64,000 bases of DNA from TK10-74A sp965263065 (GTDB lineage Bacteria; Chloroflexota; Dehalococcoidia; Bin125): contig CBDHGH010000003.1 in assembly GCA_965263065.1 (NCBI GenBank), positions 2,418,001-2,482,000 of the forward strand, given 5' to 3'. This document shows, in pieces, positions 33,244-41,480 of the stretch. Every line of letters starts with the position of its first letter. The first letter of the stretch is position 1. A program made the position numbers and the translations under genes. The notes below the pieces were generated by a model, which worked only from the letters and a program-made list of their open reading frames with translations, was not told where the DNA came from and did no database searches.

Positions 33244-34665
33244 ATGTCCCAGCAGCCGCCAGCGTCCGCGGTCTCCCGCCGCCGGCCCCGCGCGCTGATC
33301 TTCAGCCTGATCCTGGTCATCATCGCGGCGTCCTTCGCCGTGGGCGTCGGCGTCACTGGGTTGCTCGCCGATGACGATCCGGTCACGGTCCGCGCCCTTC
33401 GCACCAGCACCGACACGGGCGACGTTGTCACCGTCGCCCCCGCCCCGGTCGTCAGCGTGGACCGCGACACCCGCTTCGGCCTGCTGGACGAGGTCTACGA
33501 GATCCTCAATCGGGAGTTCGTGGAGCCCGATGCCGTCGACCTCGTGCGGCTGCGCGTCGCCGCGATCGACGGCGTTCTCGACGCGCTCAACGACCCGCAC
33601 TCGGTCTATATCGACGAAGAGACCTTCCGCATGTCCAGCGAGGACATCAGCGGAGCCTTCGAAGGCATCGGCGCCACCGTGCAGTTGGAGGGCGAAGAGA
33701 TCATCATCACCGGCACCTTCCGCGGCTCCCCCGCGGAGGCGGCCGGCATCCGCGCCGGTGACGCCATCCTGTTCGTCGATGGCGAGTCCACGGCGGGCTG
33801 GAGCCTGCAGTTCGCCGTCTCGGTGATCCGCGGCGAACGCGGCACCCCGGTCGAGTTGGTCGTGCGCCACCGCAACGACGAGGAAGAGGCGATCACCGTG
33901 ATCCGCGACCGGATCATCGTGCCCAGCGTGCAGTCCTTCCAGATCGAGGACCGCGCCGGCAACCCGGTCACGGATATCGGCTTCGCGCTCATCTCGCAGT
34001 ACACCGCCAACACGCGGAACGAGCTGATCCCCCTGCTGGAGGCGACCCACGCCGCCGGCCTGACCCAGATCATCATCGACCTGCGCGGAAACCCCGGCGG
34101 CCTGGTCACCGCCACCGTGGACACCACCGGGGAGTTCATCGACGGCGGCCTGGTCCTGACGGAGGTCGACCGCGACGGGGAGACCCGCGAATTCTTCGCC
34201 GAGCGCGGCGGCGAGGGTCTCGACCTGGAGGTCGTGCTGCTGGTCGACGGGTTCTCCGCCTCCGGCTCCGAGGTGATGGCCGCCGCCCTGCGTGACCACG
34301 GGCGCGCGGTCGTCATCGGCGAGCAGACGCTGGGCAAGGGCACCGTCAACATCCCGCGCCGGCTCTCCGACGGCAGCGTCCTCTACGTGAGCATCGCGCG
34401 CTGGCTGACGCCAAACGGCGACCTGCTCGAGGGCATCGGCGTCATCCCCGACATCATCGTGGCGCCCACCGACGAGGACTTCGAGCAGCGCCGCGATGTC
34501 GCCCTCTACGCCGCCATCGACTACCTGCGCGGCGAAGCGACCCCGGCCTCCGCGGGCGACGACGGCCCAGCCAGCGGCGAGGCGCCCACGGCCGAGGACG
34601 ACGGCGCCGCCGAGGACGAGCAGTCGGACGACGAAGCGGAGCCGGACGCCGAGGACGACGAGTAG
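33244..34665 (+). CDS. C-terminal processing peptidase (S41 family)
   Basis: 473 residues. One N-terminal membrane anchor ('LIFSLILVIIAASFAVGVGV', about 18-38), then a helical part, a PDZ domain ('GIGATVQLEGEEIIITGTF', 'GIRAGDAILFVDGE') and the protease core with 'DLRGNPGGLV'. The catalytic Ser340 ('FSASGSEVMA') and Lys365 ('TLGKGTVN') are 25 residues apart, as in Prc/CtpA. The C-terminal 45 residues are very acidic and low-complexity. Acts outside the membrane on protein C termini or peptidoglycan hydrolases. 'SRRRPR' before the anchor sets N-in topology. Confidence 0.95.
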   Translation: MSQQPPASAVSRRRPRALIFSLILVIIAASFAVGVGVTGLLADDDPVTVRALRTSTDTGDVVTVAPAPVVSVDRDTRFGLLDEVYEILNREFVEPDAVDLVRLRVAAIDGVLDALNDPHSVYIDEETFRMSSEDISGAFEGIGATVQLEGEEIIITGTFRGSPAEAAGIRAGDAILFVDGESTAGWSLQFAVSVIRGERGTPVELVVRHRNDEEEAITVIRDRIIVPSVQSFQIEDRAGNPVTDIGFALISQYTANTRNELIPLLEATHAAGLTQIIIDLRGNPGGLVTATVDTTGEFIDGGLVLTEVDRDGETREFFAERGGEGLDLEVVLLVDGFSASGSEVMAAALRDHGRAVVIGEQTLGKGTVNIPRRLSDGSVLYVSIARWLTPNGDLLEGIGVIPDIIVAPTDEDFEQRRDVALYAAIDYLRGEATPASAGDDGPASGEAPTAEDDGAAEDEQSDDEAEPDAEDDE

Positions 34666-34762
34666 CCCCCGCTCCAGCGCCGCGCAACGACCGCCGGCCG
34701 CGATCCGCCGGCCGCGACCGGAAGCCGGTAGGCTTCGGACGACCGCGGAAAGGGGCCGTGCC

Positions 34763-35845
34763 ATGCCGATCGCCCGTCAGGCGAAAGTGGGCCGCAGCAT
34801 CGCCGATCGGGTGCTCCGGCGGCAGCCCCGCCGGAACGCCATCGCCGAGATCCGTGATCTCCTCATCGAATCCGATCGCGTCCAGGACGTCGAGCCGGAC
34901 GCGGTCCAGGCGATCGCGGACCGCTACGGCGTCCGGCTCCACAAGGACCTCGCGTCGGAACGCGAAGCCATCTACCGGGAGTACCTGAGCGACTGCCTCG
35001 CGGACCGGCGCCTCGACGAGGGCGAGCTGCAGGCCCTGCGGCATCTGCAGCAGCTTCTCGACATCACCGATCCGGCGTCGGACCGCCTGCGGGCGGAGGC
35101 CGTCGAGGCGATCTACCACGAGTCCGTCGCGGAGGCGGTGGAGGACGGGCGCGTGAGCGAGGAGGAGACCGCCGCCTTGCTGCGCCTGCGCGACGATCTC
35201 ACGCTCGACACCCCCCGGGCCGAGCAGATCTACGCGGACATCGCGAACAAACGGATGCAGCTGGCCTACGACCGGGCCCTCGCCGACGAGCGCCTCAGTC
35301 CGCAGGAGGACGCAGAGCTCAAGGAGATCGCACGTTCGCTCAATGTCACCGTGAAGACCGACGGGAATAGCCGGCGCACGCTCGACCGCTACCGCCTCTT
35401 CTGGCTGATCGAGAACGGCGACGTGCCCCCGGTCGACCCCGGCATCAAGCTGTACCGCAACGAAGTGTGCTACGCGACCCGGGAGGTCGAATGGCGCGAA
35501 CTGCGCCGCGTGACCACCGGCATCTCCTACGCCGGCCCCACGACTCGCATCCGCATGGCCAAGGGCGTCTACTGGCGCATGGGGCACCTGCGGGGCATGC
35601 GCCACTCGTCGGAGATGCTGATGCCGGTCGACGCCGGCACGCTCTACGTCACGACCAAGCGGCTGATCTTCATGGGACGGCTGGGCAACAAGACCATCCG
35701 CCTCAACCGCATCCTGACGTTCGAGCCCTACAGCGACGGCATCGAGATCAAGAAGGACGCGGGCCGGAGCCCGGTCCTGCTCTTCAGCGACGATGTCGAG
35801 ATGTTCGCGGCGCTGCTCCAGCGGGCCTGGAGCGACGCCGAGTAG
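34763..35845 (+). CDS. Three TerB-like helical repeats with C-terminal PH-like domain
   Basis: 360 residues from the ATG at 34763 ('ggaaagggg' upstream). Residues about 55-210 hold three similar units, each a helix with Tyr, then 'L-A-D-x-R-L-D-E-G-E-L' type turns ('YLSDCLADRRLDEGELQAL', 'SVAEAVEDGRVSEEETAAL', 'RALADERLSPQEDAELKEI'), like acidic TerB or EF-hand-type segments. The C-terminal part ('AGTLYVTTKRLIFMGRLG', 'YSDGIEIKKDAGRSPVL') is a bacterial PH/GRAM-like domain. No signal peptide. Probable membrane-proximal or protein-binding scaffold; the function is not known. Confidence 0.72.
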   Translation: MPIARQAKVGRSIADRVLRRQPRRNAIAEIRDLLIESDRVQDVEPDAVQAIADRYGVRLHKDLASEREAIYREYLSDCLADRRLDEGELQALRHLQQLLDITDPASDRLRAEAVEAIYHESVAEAVEDGRVSEEETAALLRLRDDLTLDTPRAEQIYADIANKRMQLAYDRALADERLSPQEDAELKEIARSLNVTVKTDGNSRRTLDRYRLFWLIENGDVPPVDPGIKLYRNEVCYATREVEWRELRRVTTGISYAGPTTRIRMAKGVYWRMGHLRGMRHSSEMLMPVDAGTLYVTTKRLIFMGRLGNKTIRLNRILTFEPYSDGIEIKKDAGRSPVLLFSDDVEMFAALLQRAWSDAE

Positions 35846-35846
35846 C

Positions 35847-36584
35847 TCATCCGCCGGGCGCCCCATCCAGCGAGCGCCGCAACTCCACGACCTCGTCACG
35901 CAGGGCGCGGACCTCGTCGAGCAGGACGGCCCGGTCCTGGCTGGCCGCCTTCTCGTAGTCGTCCTCGACGAAGAAGGCCGCCACGTTGGCCGTGAAAATG
36001 CCGAACATGCCGATGCCCACGATCATCAGCAGCACGCCGAAGCCACGACCGGCCGGAGTGATCGGCACGACTTCGCCGTAGCCCACCGTCGTGACGGTCG
36101 CCGCGGCCCACCACAGGGCCGTGGGGAAGCTCGTGATGGCGGCCGACGCGTCCTGCTGCTCGAAGACCAGAACCAGTCCTGCGATGCCGAACATGACGAG
36201 CACGCCGAGGCCCAGCACGTAACCCAAGCCGCGCTGGCCAAGGATACTCTTCGACGTGAATCCGAGTCGCGACAGGACCCCGATCAGGCGCAGGAGGCGC
36301 AGTGGGCGCAGGAAGGGCAGCACGACGATCAGGACGTCGAACCAGTGGCTGATCAGGTACTGCCGCCAGCTGGGCGCCAGATAGCTCTTCACTGCCAGCT
36401 CCGCCGCGAAGGCCGCCCAGATCACCCAGTTGCCGATGAAAAGGACCCACTCGACCGTCGTCGACAGATCGAACAGCAGCGGCCCGAGGATGAGCGGCAC
36501 CATCGCGGCGGACAGCACGAGCATCGGCAGCTCGGTGGCGCGCTCGACGCGCGCGTAGAGATGGGTTCGGCGTTCCAGATCCAT
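35847..36584 (-). CDS. Voltage-gated-type potassium channel
   Basis: 245 residues. Six hydrophobic segments with a positively charged S4-like helix ('FLRPLRLLRLIGVLSRLG', about 91-108; Arg at 93, 96, 99 and 106), a pore loop with the selectivity filter 'TTVGYGE' (165-171) and a C-terminal helix with a short coiled coil ('LLDEVRALRDEVVELRRSL'). This is the KvAP-like plan. Converges on the TerB-like gene with 1 bp between the stop codons. Confidence 0.92.
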   Translation of the reverse strand: MDLERRTHLYARVERATELPMLVLSAAMVPLILGPLLFDLSTTVEWVLFIGNWVIWAAFAAELAVKSYLAPSWRQYLISHWFDVLIVVLPFLRPLRLLRLIGVLSRLGFTSKSILGQRGLGYVLGLGVLVMFGIAGLVLVFEQQDASAAITSFPTALWWAAATVTTVGYGEVVPITPAGRGFGVLLMIVGIGMFGIFTANVAAFFVEDDYEKAASQDRAVLLDEVRALRDEVVELRRSLDGAPGG

Positions 36585-36677
36585 GCGTCACCTCCGGTCG
36601 GCGCAGGATAGGCGCGCGCGCACCCGCGCCGGGTATGCTTGCCTCTGCCCGCGCGCACCGGCGCAACCGAGGGAGCC

Positions 36678-37724
36678 ATGACTGCGGTCCCACTCGTCAC
36701 CCACGACGCCCCGGACGACGTGCTCGCCGCGATCGACTACTGCTACGCGCAGGGCTGGACCGACGGGCTGCCGGTCGTGCCGCCGGAGTTGTCGCGCGTG
36801 CAGGCGATGCTCGAGTGGGCCACGCAGCCCCCGGAGGCGGTGATCGCGGAGCACCCCGCGACGGGCCTGCAACTCACCGTGCAGGCCGCGGCGGTGAACG
36901 CCGTCATGGCCGGCTGCCTGCCCGAGTACTTCCCGATCCTCGTCGCGGCCTTTGAGGCGATGAACGAGCGCCCGTACAACTTCCACGGCAGCACGGCCAG
37001 CACCGGCGGCTCGGCGCCGCTGCTGATCGTCAGCGGCCCGATCGTCGATGAGATCGGCATGAACGCCGGCGTCAACCTGTTCGGCCCCGGCAATCGCGCC
37101 AACGCGACCATCGGCCGCGCCGTGCGCCTGATCATCCTCAACGTCTTCCGCATGGCCCCCGGCATCGCCGACAAGTCCACCCAGGGCCATCCGGGCAAGT
37201 ACTGCTCCTGCATCGCCGAGCGAGCCGACGTCAACCCCTGGCCCAGCCTGCGCGATGAGCTCGGCTACCCCGACGGCGTCAGCTCGGTGACGGTGTACGC
37301 GGCGGCGGGATTCGTCAACGTCGAGAACCACGGCGGCAACCGCCCCGAGCAGATCCTCGATTCCGTCGCCGACGCGATGGCGAACTACGGGTCGATCAGC
37401 ATCGGCCAGTCGGTCGTGGTGCTGTCACCCGAGCACGCTCGCATCGTGGCGGGCGCCGGCTGGAGCAAGGCCGAGGTGCAGGACTACCTGTTCGCGCAGG
37501 CCGTGCGACCGCTGGCCGGAATGCAGCGCGTCGGCAAGTACGTCGAGCGGGAGCGGGCGCTGCAGGGGCTGGAGGCGATGCACCGCGGCTTGACGCCGCA
37601 GGACATCCTGGTCACGGTGGGCGGCGGCGACGCCGGCGGCCATTCCGCGTTCATCCCCTCGTGGAGCCGATCGCGGGGGTCCATCATGCAGTCGAAGCCA
37701 ATTGGCGTGTGCCTTGATTGCTAG
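36678..37724 (+). CDS. Conserved protein, companion of the UGSC selenoprotein
   Basis: 348 residues from the ATG at 36678 ('gagggag' upstream). Opening 'VLAAIDYCYAQGWTDGLPVVP' and later 'GSTASTGGSAPLLIVSGP', 'MNAGVNLFGPGNRANATIGR' and 'KSTQGHPGKYCSCIAERAD' look strongly conserved in type. It has Cys pairs ('YCSC', and 'CLDC' at the very C terminus) that could take part in redox or metal binding. No signal peptide or membrane segment. I do not know the fold. It is separated by 24 bp from the UGSC gene in the same direction, so the two are almost surely an operon and likely form one enzyme or complex. Confidence 0.75.
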   Translation: MTAVPLVTHDAPDDVLAAIDYCYAQGWTDGLPVVPPELSRVQAMLEWATQPPEAVIAEHPATGLQLTVQAAAVNAVMAGCLPEYFPILVAAFEAMNERPYNFHGSTASTGGSAPLLIVSGPIVDEIGMNAGVNLFGPGNRANATIGRAVRLIILNVFRMAPGIADKSTQGHPGKYCSCIAERADVNPWPSLRDELGYPDGVSSVTVYAAAGFVNVENHGGNRPEQILDSVADAMANYGSISIGQSVVVLSPEHARIVAGAGWSKAEVQDYLFAQAVRPLAGMQRVGKYVERERALQGLEAMHRGLTPQDILVTVGGGDAGGHSAFIPSWSRSRGSIMQSKPIGVCLDC

Positions 37725-37748
37725 CGCGCTGCGACGGAGGAGGCGGTC

Positions 37749-38270
37749 GTGAAGCTGGTCGATCCGACGGTGAAGAGCGCCGCCCTCGCGAACGTGCGGG
37801 CGCCCAAGCTGGCCCAATTGGACGGCCTGACGATCGGACTACTCTCGAACCGCAAGCTGAACGCGGACCTGATGCTGCGCGAGACGGCGGCGCTGTTCAG
37901 CGAGCGGCACGGCTGCCGCGTGGCCGAACTCGTCGAGAAGGGCAACCCCAGCGCGCCGGCCGGGGCGAAGCGGATCGAGGCGCTCGTCGAGCGCTGCGAC
38001 TTCCTCATCACGGGCTTGGGCGATTGAGGCAGCTGCTCGACGTGCAGTCTGCACGACGGCATCACCTTCGAGCAGTCGGGCAAGCGCGCGGTCGTGCTCT
38101 GCACCCGGCCGTTCGAGGTCACGGCCCGCAACATCGCAGGCGTCATGGGCCTGCGCGACTACCCCTTCGTGATCCTCGACCACCCCCTCGGCAGCCTGAC
38201 GCCGGCGCAGGTCAAGGGTCGCGCCGCCGACGCCTACGCCCAGGCCCTCTCGGTCCTCCTGGGAGACTGA
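37749..38270 (+). CDS. UGSC-family selenoprotein (in-frame TGA read as selenocysteine)
   Basis: 173 residues from the GTG at 37749, which has 'ggagga' 6-8 bases upstream. The frame is interrupted by TGA at 38025-38027, codon 93, exactly at the U of the 'GLGD-U-GSCSTC' motif for which this family is named, and stays open for 80 more codons to the stop at 38268-38270. The part after the TGA ('GSCSTCSLHDGITFEQSGK', 'AVVLCTRPFEVTARNIAG', 'YPFVILDHPLGSLT') is a normal continuation of the same domain. A SECIS-like hairpin follows the TGA. Related Cys-containing and Sec-containing proteins are known in marine bacteria. A redox or reductase role with C96/C99 is likely. selA, selB and selC must lie elsewhere in the genome. 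Confidence 0.88.
38037..38059 (+). promoter_or_regulatory. Bacterial SECIS-like hairpin downstream of the selenocysteine codon
   Basis: The stem CGTGCA (38041-38046) / TGCACG (38050-38055) closes a 3-base loop GTC. It extends below an A-A mismatch by three more pairs (G39-C57, C38-G58, T37-G59 in the 380xx numbering). The loop begins with G, 20 bases after the TGA, inside the 16-37 base range known for SelB-binding elements. Confidence 0.7.
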
Positions 38271-38313
38271 GCGCCGAATAAGACGGCCGGGTCCGGCGAA
38301 CGACCCGCCGCCC

Positions 38314-39489
38314 TCAGAACACGCGACGGGCGATGTTGCGGCCGATGACCTCCCGCTGGATCTGCGACGTGCCCTCGTAGATCTGGAAGATCTTGGCGTC
38401 GCGCATCCACTTCTCCAGCGGCATCTCGCGCATGAAGCCCAGGCCGCCGCCGATCTGGACGGCGTCGGTGGTGACCTTCATCGCCGTGTCGGCCGCGAAG
38501 CACTTGGCCTTGCTGGCCTCCTCGAGGGTGTTGGGCTGCTGCCTGGCGACCAACTCGCCCGCCCGCCAGCAGAGCAACCGCGACGCGTCGATGGCGATGT
38601 CCATGTCGGCCAGCATGAACGAGACGCCCTGGTTGGCGATGATCGGCTTGCCGAACGCGCGACGCTCGCGCGCGTAGTCGGCGGCGAACTCGAACGCCGC
38701 GCGCGAGAGCCCCACCGCCATCGAGGCGATCCAGGGGCGCGTGGCCATGAGCGTGCCCAGCGTGCCGCGGCCGCCGCTGCGGAACTCCGGGTCGGGGTCC
38801 CCCAGGCGATGGTCGGCCGGCACACGGACGTCGTCCAGGACGATGTCGGCGGTGTGGCTGGCGCGGATGCCCATCTTGCGCCACTTCTGGCCCTGGGAGA
38901 GCCCGTCCGTGTCGCCCGGCACGACGAACGCCGAGACGCCCTGGAAGCCGGTGCCCGGGTCTTCGGTCGCGAAGATGACGTTGAGGTCGGCGATGCCGCC
39001 ACAGGTGATGAAGCGCTTGCTGCCGTTCAGCACGTAGTCGTCGCCGTCGCGGACGGCGCGGGTCTGCATGGCGCCGGCGTCGGAGCCCGACTCGGACTCG
39101 GTCAGGGCCAAGGCGCCCAGGCGCAGCTGGCCGTCGTGGGGCGTGCACATGGGCAGGAAGCGCTCGCGCTGGGGCGGCGTGCCGATGATGTTGATCGCGG
39201 TGGCGGCGAGGCCGTTGGCCAGCATGCCGGTGGCGAAGCCGGCGCAGCCCCAGGCCAGTTCCTCGGCCATCAGGAGCGGGGAGATGCCGGGGTCCGCGCC
39301 GTCGGCGCCATTCAGGCCGGGGCCGCCCCAGGCCGCGCCGCTCAGACCGATGGCCGCGCCCTTGCGGGCGATCTCCCAGGGGAACTCCTCCCGCTCGTCG
39401 AACTCCGGGGCCGCCGGACGGATCTCCTTGGCGGCGAACTCGTGCGCGACCTGCTGAATCATGCGGCTGGCTTCGGAGAGTTCAAACAT
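38314..39489 (-). CDS. Acyl-CoA dehydrogenase
   Basis: 391 residues. 'GALALTESESGSDAGAMQTR' is the FAD/substrate signature of the beta domain, 'RRAFGKPIIANQGV' opens the C-terminal helical domain, and the catalytic Glu is E372 in 'FQIYEGTSQIQREVI'. It oxidises an acyl-CoA to the trans-2-enoyl-CoA, with electrons going to ETF. Downstream of the ferritin-like gene in the same direction (33 bp), with no other beta-oxidation gene nearby. Confidence 0.95.
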   Translation of the reverse strand: MFELSEASRMIQQVAHEFAAKEIRPAAPEFDEREEFPWEIARKGAAIGLSGAAWGGPGLNGADGADPGISPLLMAEELAWGCAGFATGMLANGLAATAINIIGTPPQRERFLPMCTPHDGQLRLGALALTESESGSDAGAMQTRAVRDGDDYVLNGSKRFITCGGIADLNVIFATEDPGTGFQGVSAFVVPGDTDGLSQGQKWRKMGIRASHTADIVLDDVRVPADHRLGDPDPEFRSGGRGTLGTLMATRPWIASMAVGLSRAAFEFAADYARERRAFGKPIIANQGVSFMLADMDIAIDASRLLCWRAGELVARQQPNTLEEASKAKCFAADTAMKVTTDAVQIGGGLGFMREMPLEKWMRDAKIFQIYEGTSQIQREVIGRNIARRVF

Positions 39490-39522
39490 GGCGGCTCCTT
39501 GCGCGACAGCCCCGGCGGGCGG

Positions 39523-40350
39523 TCAGACGAAGCGATCGAGCATGCGGCGGTAGCTGGAGGCGTGCAGGAACTCGTCGATCCCCGCGTCGTGGAACTGCGC
39601 GTCCAGGTTCTCGATGATGGTGTCCTTGAAGTCCTCGATGTCCAGACCGATGTCGATCGAGTCCTGGCGGATGCGTCGCAGACCAATCGCGACGGTTCCC
39701 ACGAGCAGCACCTGGCTCTGCCAGATGTAGCGGCGCCCGATCGGCGACAGATTTCCGATCAACTCCGGCAGGATCGTGTGCAGGAAGTTCACGTGGCGCA
39801 CCTCATCGCGCAGAATGTTGCGGAAGATCTGCTTGGCGAGGGGGTCGCAGTCGGGCAGTTCCGAGGCCCGCTGCAGGAACAGGGCGGCGAAGTTCTCGCT
39901 GAAGAGGGTCGACGTGAGCCAGTTCTCGGCCCGGTAGAGGCCGAAGGAGGCCATGTTGCCAAAGCGCTTGATGAGGCCCTGCTCCAAGCGCGAGAGCCGG
40001 CCGTGCCCGTCCGCCAGCGTGAGGTACTTGTCGAGCACGTACACATGGCGGGCCTCATCGTGGCACTGGGCGGCGAGGTAGAGGTTGAGGTTTGGGTCGC
40101 GCAGCTTGTGGGTCGCCTTGCTCATCATCACCTGGATCGTGTCCAGGCCCATGAACTCGAGGCCGTAGAAGACGTTGATCATGCGCAGCCACGCCTCCCG
40201 CTTGCCGTCGGGGATGCATGGCGGCTGCGACCAGTCGATGTCGCGCTCGGCGCTCCAGACGCGGTCGCCCTGCTGCTCGTAGAGCTCGCGGAAGGCGCTG
40301 CGCTGCTCGTCGGACATCTTGCGGGCCAGGGCGGCGGGCGCACGATGCAT
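39523..40350 (-). CDS. Ferritin-like diiron protein
   Basis: 275 residues from the ATG at 40350 ('caggggacc' upstream); ATG at 40317 is a second choice. The four-helix diiron site is visible: E65 ('FYGLEFMGLD'), E99-x-x-H102 ('CHDEARHVYVL'), E152 ('LFSENFAALF') and E183-x-x-H186 ('LRDEVRHVNFL'). This is the pattern of ribonucleotide reductase R2-like, hydroxylase and N-oxygenase families. The R2 tyrosyl-radical position is not obvious, so an oxygenase or oxidase is more likely than a reductase subunit. Pairs with the acyl-CoA dehydrogenase gene. Confidence 0.85.
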   Translation of the reverse strand: MHRAPAALARKMSDEQRSAFRELYEQQGDRVWSAERDIDWSQPPCIPDGKREAWLRMINVFYGLEFMGLDTIQVMMSKATHKLRDPNLNLYLAAQCHDEARHVYVLDKYLTLADGHGRLSRLEQGLIKRFGNMASFGLYRAENWLTSTLFSENFAALFLQRASELPDCDPLAKQIFRNILRDEVRHVNFLHTILPELIGNLSPIGRRYIWQSQVLLVGTVAIGLRRIRQDSIDIGLDIEDFKDTIIENLDAQFHDAGIDEFLHASSYRRMLDRFV

Positions 40351-40529
40351 GGTCCCCTGCTCCCCGCATGACGGGCGGCGAGCCGCCGGCGCCCTGGGCG
40401 CCGCAGGAAGTATATCGACGCGGGCTGCTTGCACGCTGTCGCGCAGAATGTCGCGCCGGGTGCGCGCAAGACGGCGCGCCGGATCGGCGCGCTGTAGGAG
40501 GCGGGGCGCGGCCCCGTATACTGAATCCC

Positions 40530-40979
40530 ATGAGTGACAACCCATCCGACGGCCTCAACATGGACGATCCGCAGCACGTGATCGCGGAGGCGGAAGTGCT
40601 GGTCGTGCAGTTCGGCTGGCTGGCGGAGCGCCTGCTCGTCGACCAGCGGCGGGCGCAGGACGTGGGGCCATACATCCGCGTCGTGCAGCCCGTCCGCACC
40701 CCGCAGGAGCGCATCCGGCAGCTCCGCGAGTGGCGGCCCGGGTTCAACGACCCCGAGACGTACGTGTTCTTCCCCTGGGCCGGCCGGGTGGAGGCGTTCG
40801 TGGAGGCGGGGCTGTTCGCGCGGATCGTCGAGCGCTGCGCCGACGACGACCAGGCCCGCAGCGACTGCGAGTCGGCGCTGGAGAAACTGCTGCAGCTCGA
40901 CCGCGAGGACCTGCTGCAGGCCATCCGCGGCGGCGAGAAGTACCACACGCTCTACGAGCGTGCTGGGGCCGACAGCTAA
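40530..40979 (+). CDS. Uncharacterised protein (149 aa)
   Basis: Start ATG at 40530. Sequence has 'QHVIAEAEVLVVQFGWLAER', 'VRTPQERIRQLREWRPGFN', 'VFFPWAGRVEAFVEAGLFAR' and a C-terminal helix ending 'GGEKYHTLYERAG'. Acidic, soluble, no recognised motif, but its codon use and length are those of a real gene. Divergent from the ferritin-like gene by 179 bp. Confidence 0.6.
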   Translation: MSDNPSDGLNMDDPQHVIAEAEVLVVQFGWLAERLLVDQRRAQDVGPYIRVVQPVRTPQERIRQLREWRPGFNDPETYVFFPWAGRVEAFVEAGLFARIVERCADDDQARSDCESALEKLLQLDREDLLQAIRGGEKYHTLYERAGADS

Positions 40980-41008
40980 CTACAGCGGCTGATCGATTGT
41001 CGCGCGGC

Positions 41009-41038
41009 TTGCACGGACAGCGTCCCGTTGACTACACT
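41009..41038 (+). promoter_or_regulatory. Candidate sigma-70-like promoter
   Basis: TTGCAC (41009-41014), 18-bp spacer, TACACT (41033-41038). Both hexamers match the consensus in four positions. It would drive the small zinc-ribbon-like gene at 41136. Confidence 0.35.
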
Positions 41039-41135
41039 CAGCGGCGCGTGGCGGTCGCGGGGTGAATGCGATCACGGATCGGGTTCCCTGGGCTGCCCTC
41101 GCTCTGAGCCATCTCGGGAAGGGAGTTTCGCAGCC

Positions 41136-41321
41136 TTGGCAGCACGGTCGGCAGCGGGGGACACCCGCACGCAGCGAAGGGACTGCACACATCACTGGCA
41201 GGTCGAACGCCCCAGCGCGCAAGCGTCGCAGGGGACCTGCGCGAAGTGTGGCAGCACCCGAAAGTTCTTGAACTACGGAGAGGAACTCCGGCTACCGTTC
41301 GGACGGCGTCGCAGCTTCTAG
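41136..41321 (+). CDS. Small Cys/His zinc-ribbon-like protein (HHW type)
   Basis: 61 residues from a TTG at 41136 with 'aagggag' about 10 bases upstream; a longer version from a TTG at 41028 is possible. The core 'CTHHWQVERPSAQASQGTC' plus 'AKCGSTRKFLNYGEE' has a CxHHW part and a CxKCG knuckle, four ligands of a likely zinc site. The protein at 61175-61444 has the same pattern (CVHHW...CRKCG), so the two are paralogues. Function unknown; nucleic-acid or protein contacts are possible. Confidence 0.65.
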   Translation: MAARSAAGDTRTQRRDCTHHWQVERPSAQASQGTCAKCGSTRKFLNYGEELRLPFGRRRSF

Positions 41322-41351
41322 CCCGTCCCACGGGACGGAACCAGGAAACGA

Positions 41352-41389
41352 AACCAGAACGACCGGGCGCGGGCCCGGTCGTTCTGGTT
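41352..41389. terminator. Bidirectional-type terminator hairpin
   Basis: Perfect 17-bp inverted repeat 'aaccagaacgaccgggc' / 'gcccggtcgttctggtt' with loop gcgg (41369-41372), in the gap between the convergent small zinc-ribbon gene and the FAD oxidase gene. On the minus strand it is followed by 'tcgtttcctgg', which has some T content. Confidence 0.7.
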
Positions 41390-41480
41390 GTCCGAGTGGT
41401 CTTGTCGCGTGAGTCGCCCAGCCTGTTTGGCCCCGAAGCGGCCACGCCGGCGCCGCGAACGCGCTCCGCGTGGGGCGCAA

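Noticed and set aside
37749..38027. A stand-alone 92-residue protein ending at the TGA, or a pseudogene
   Set aside because: The TGA lies at the precise U of the UGSC motif and is followed by 80 codons of consistent coding sequence plus a SECIS-like hairpin.
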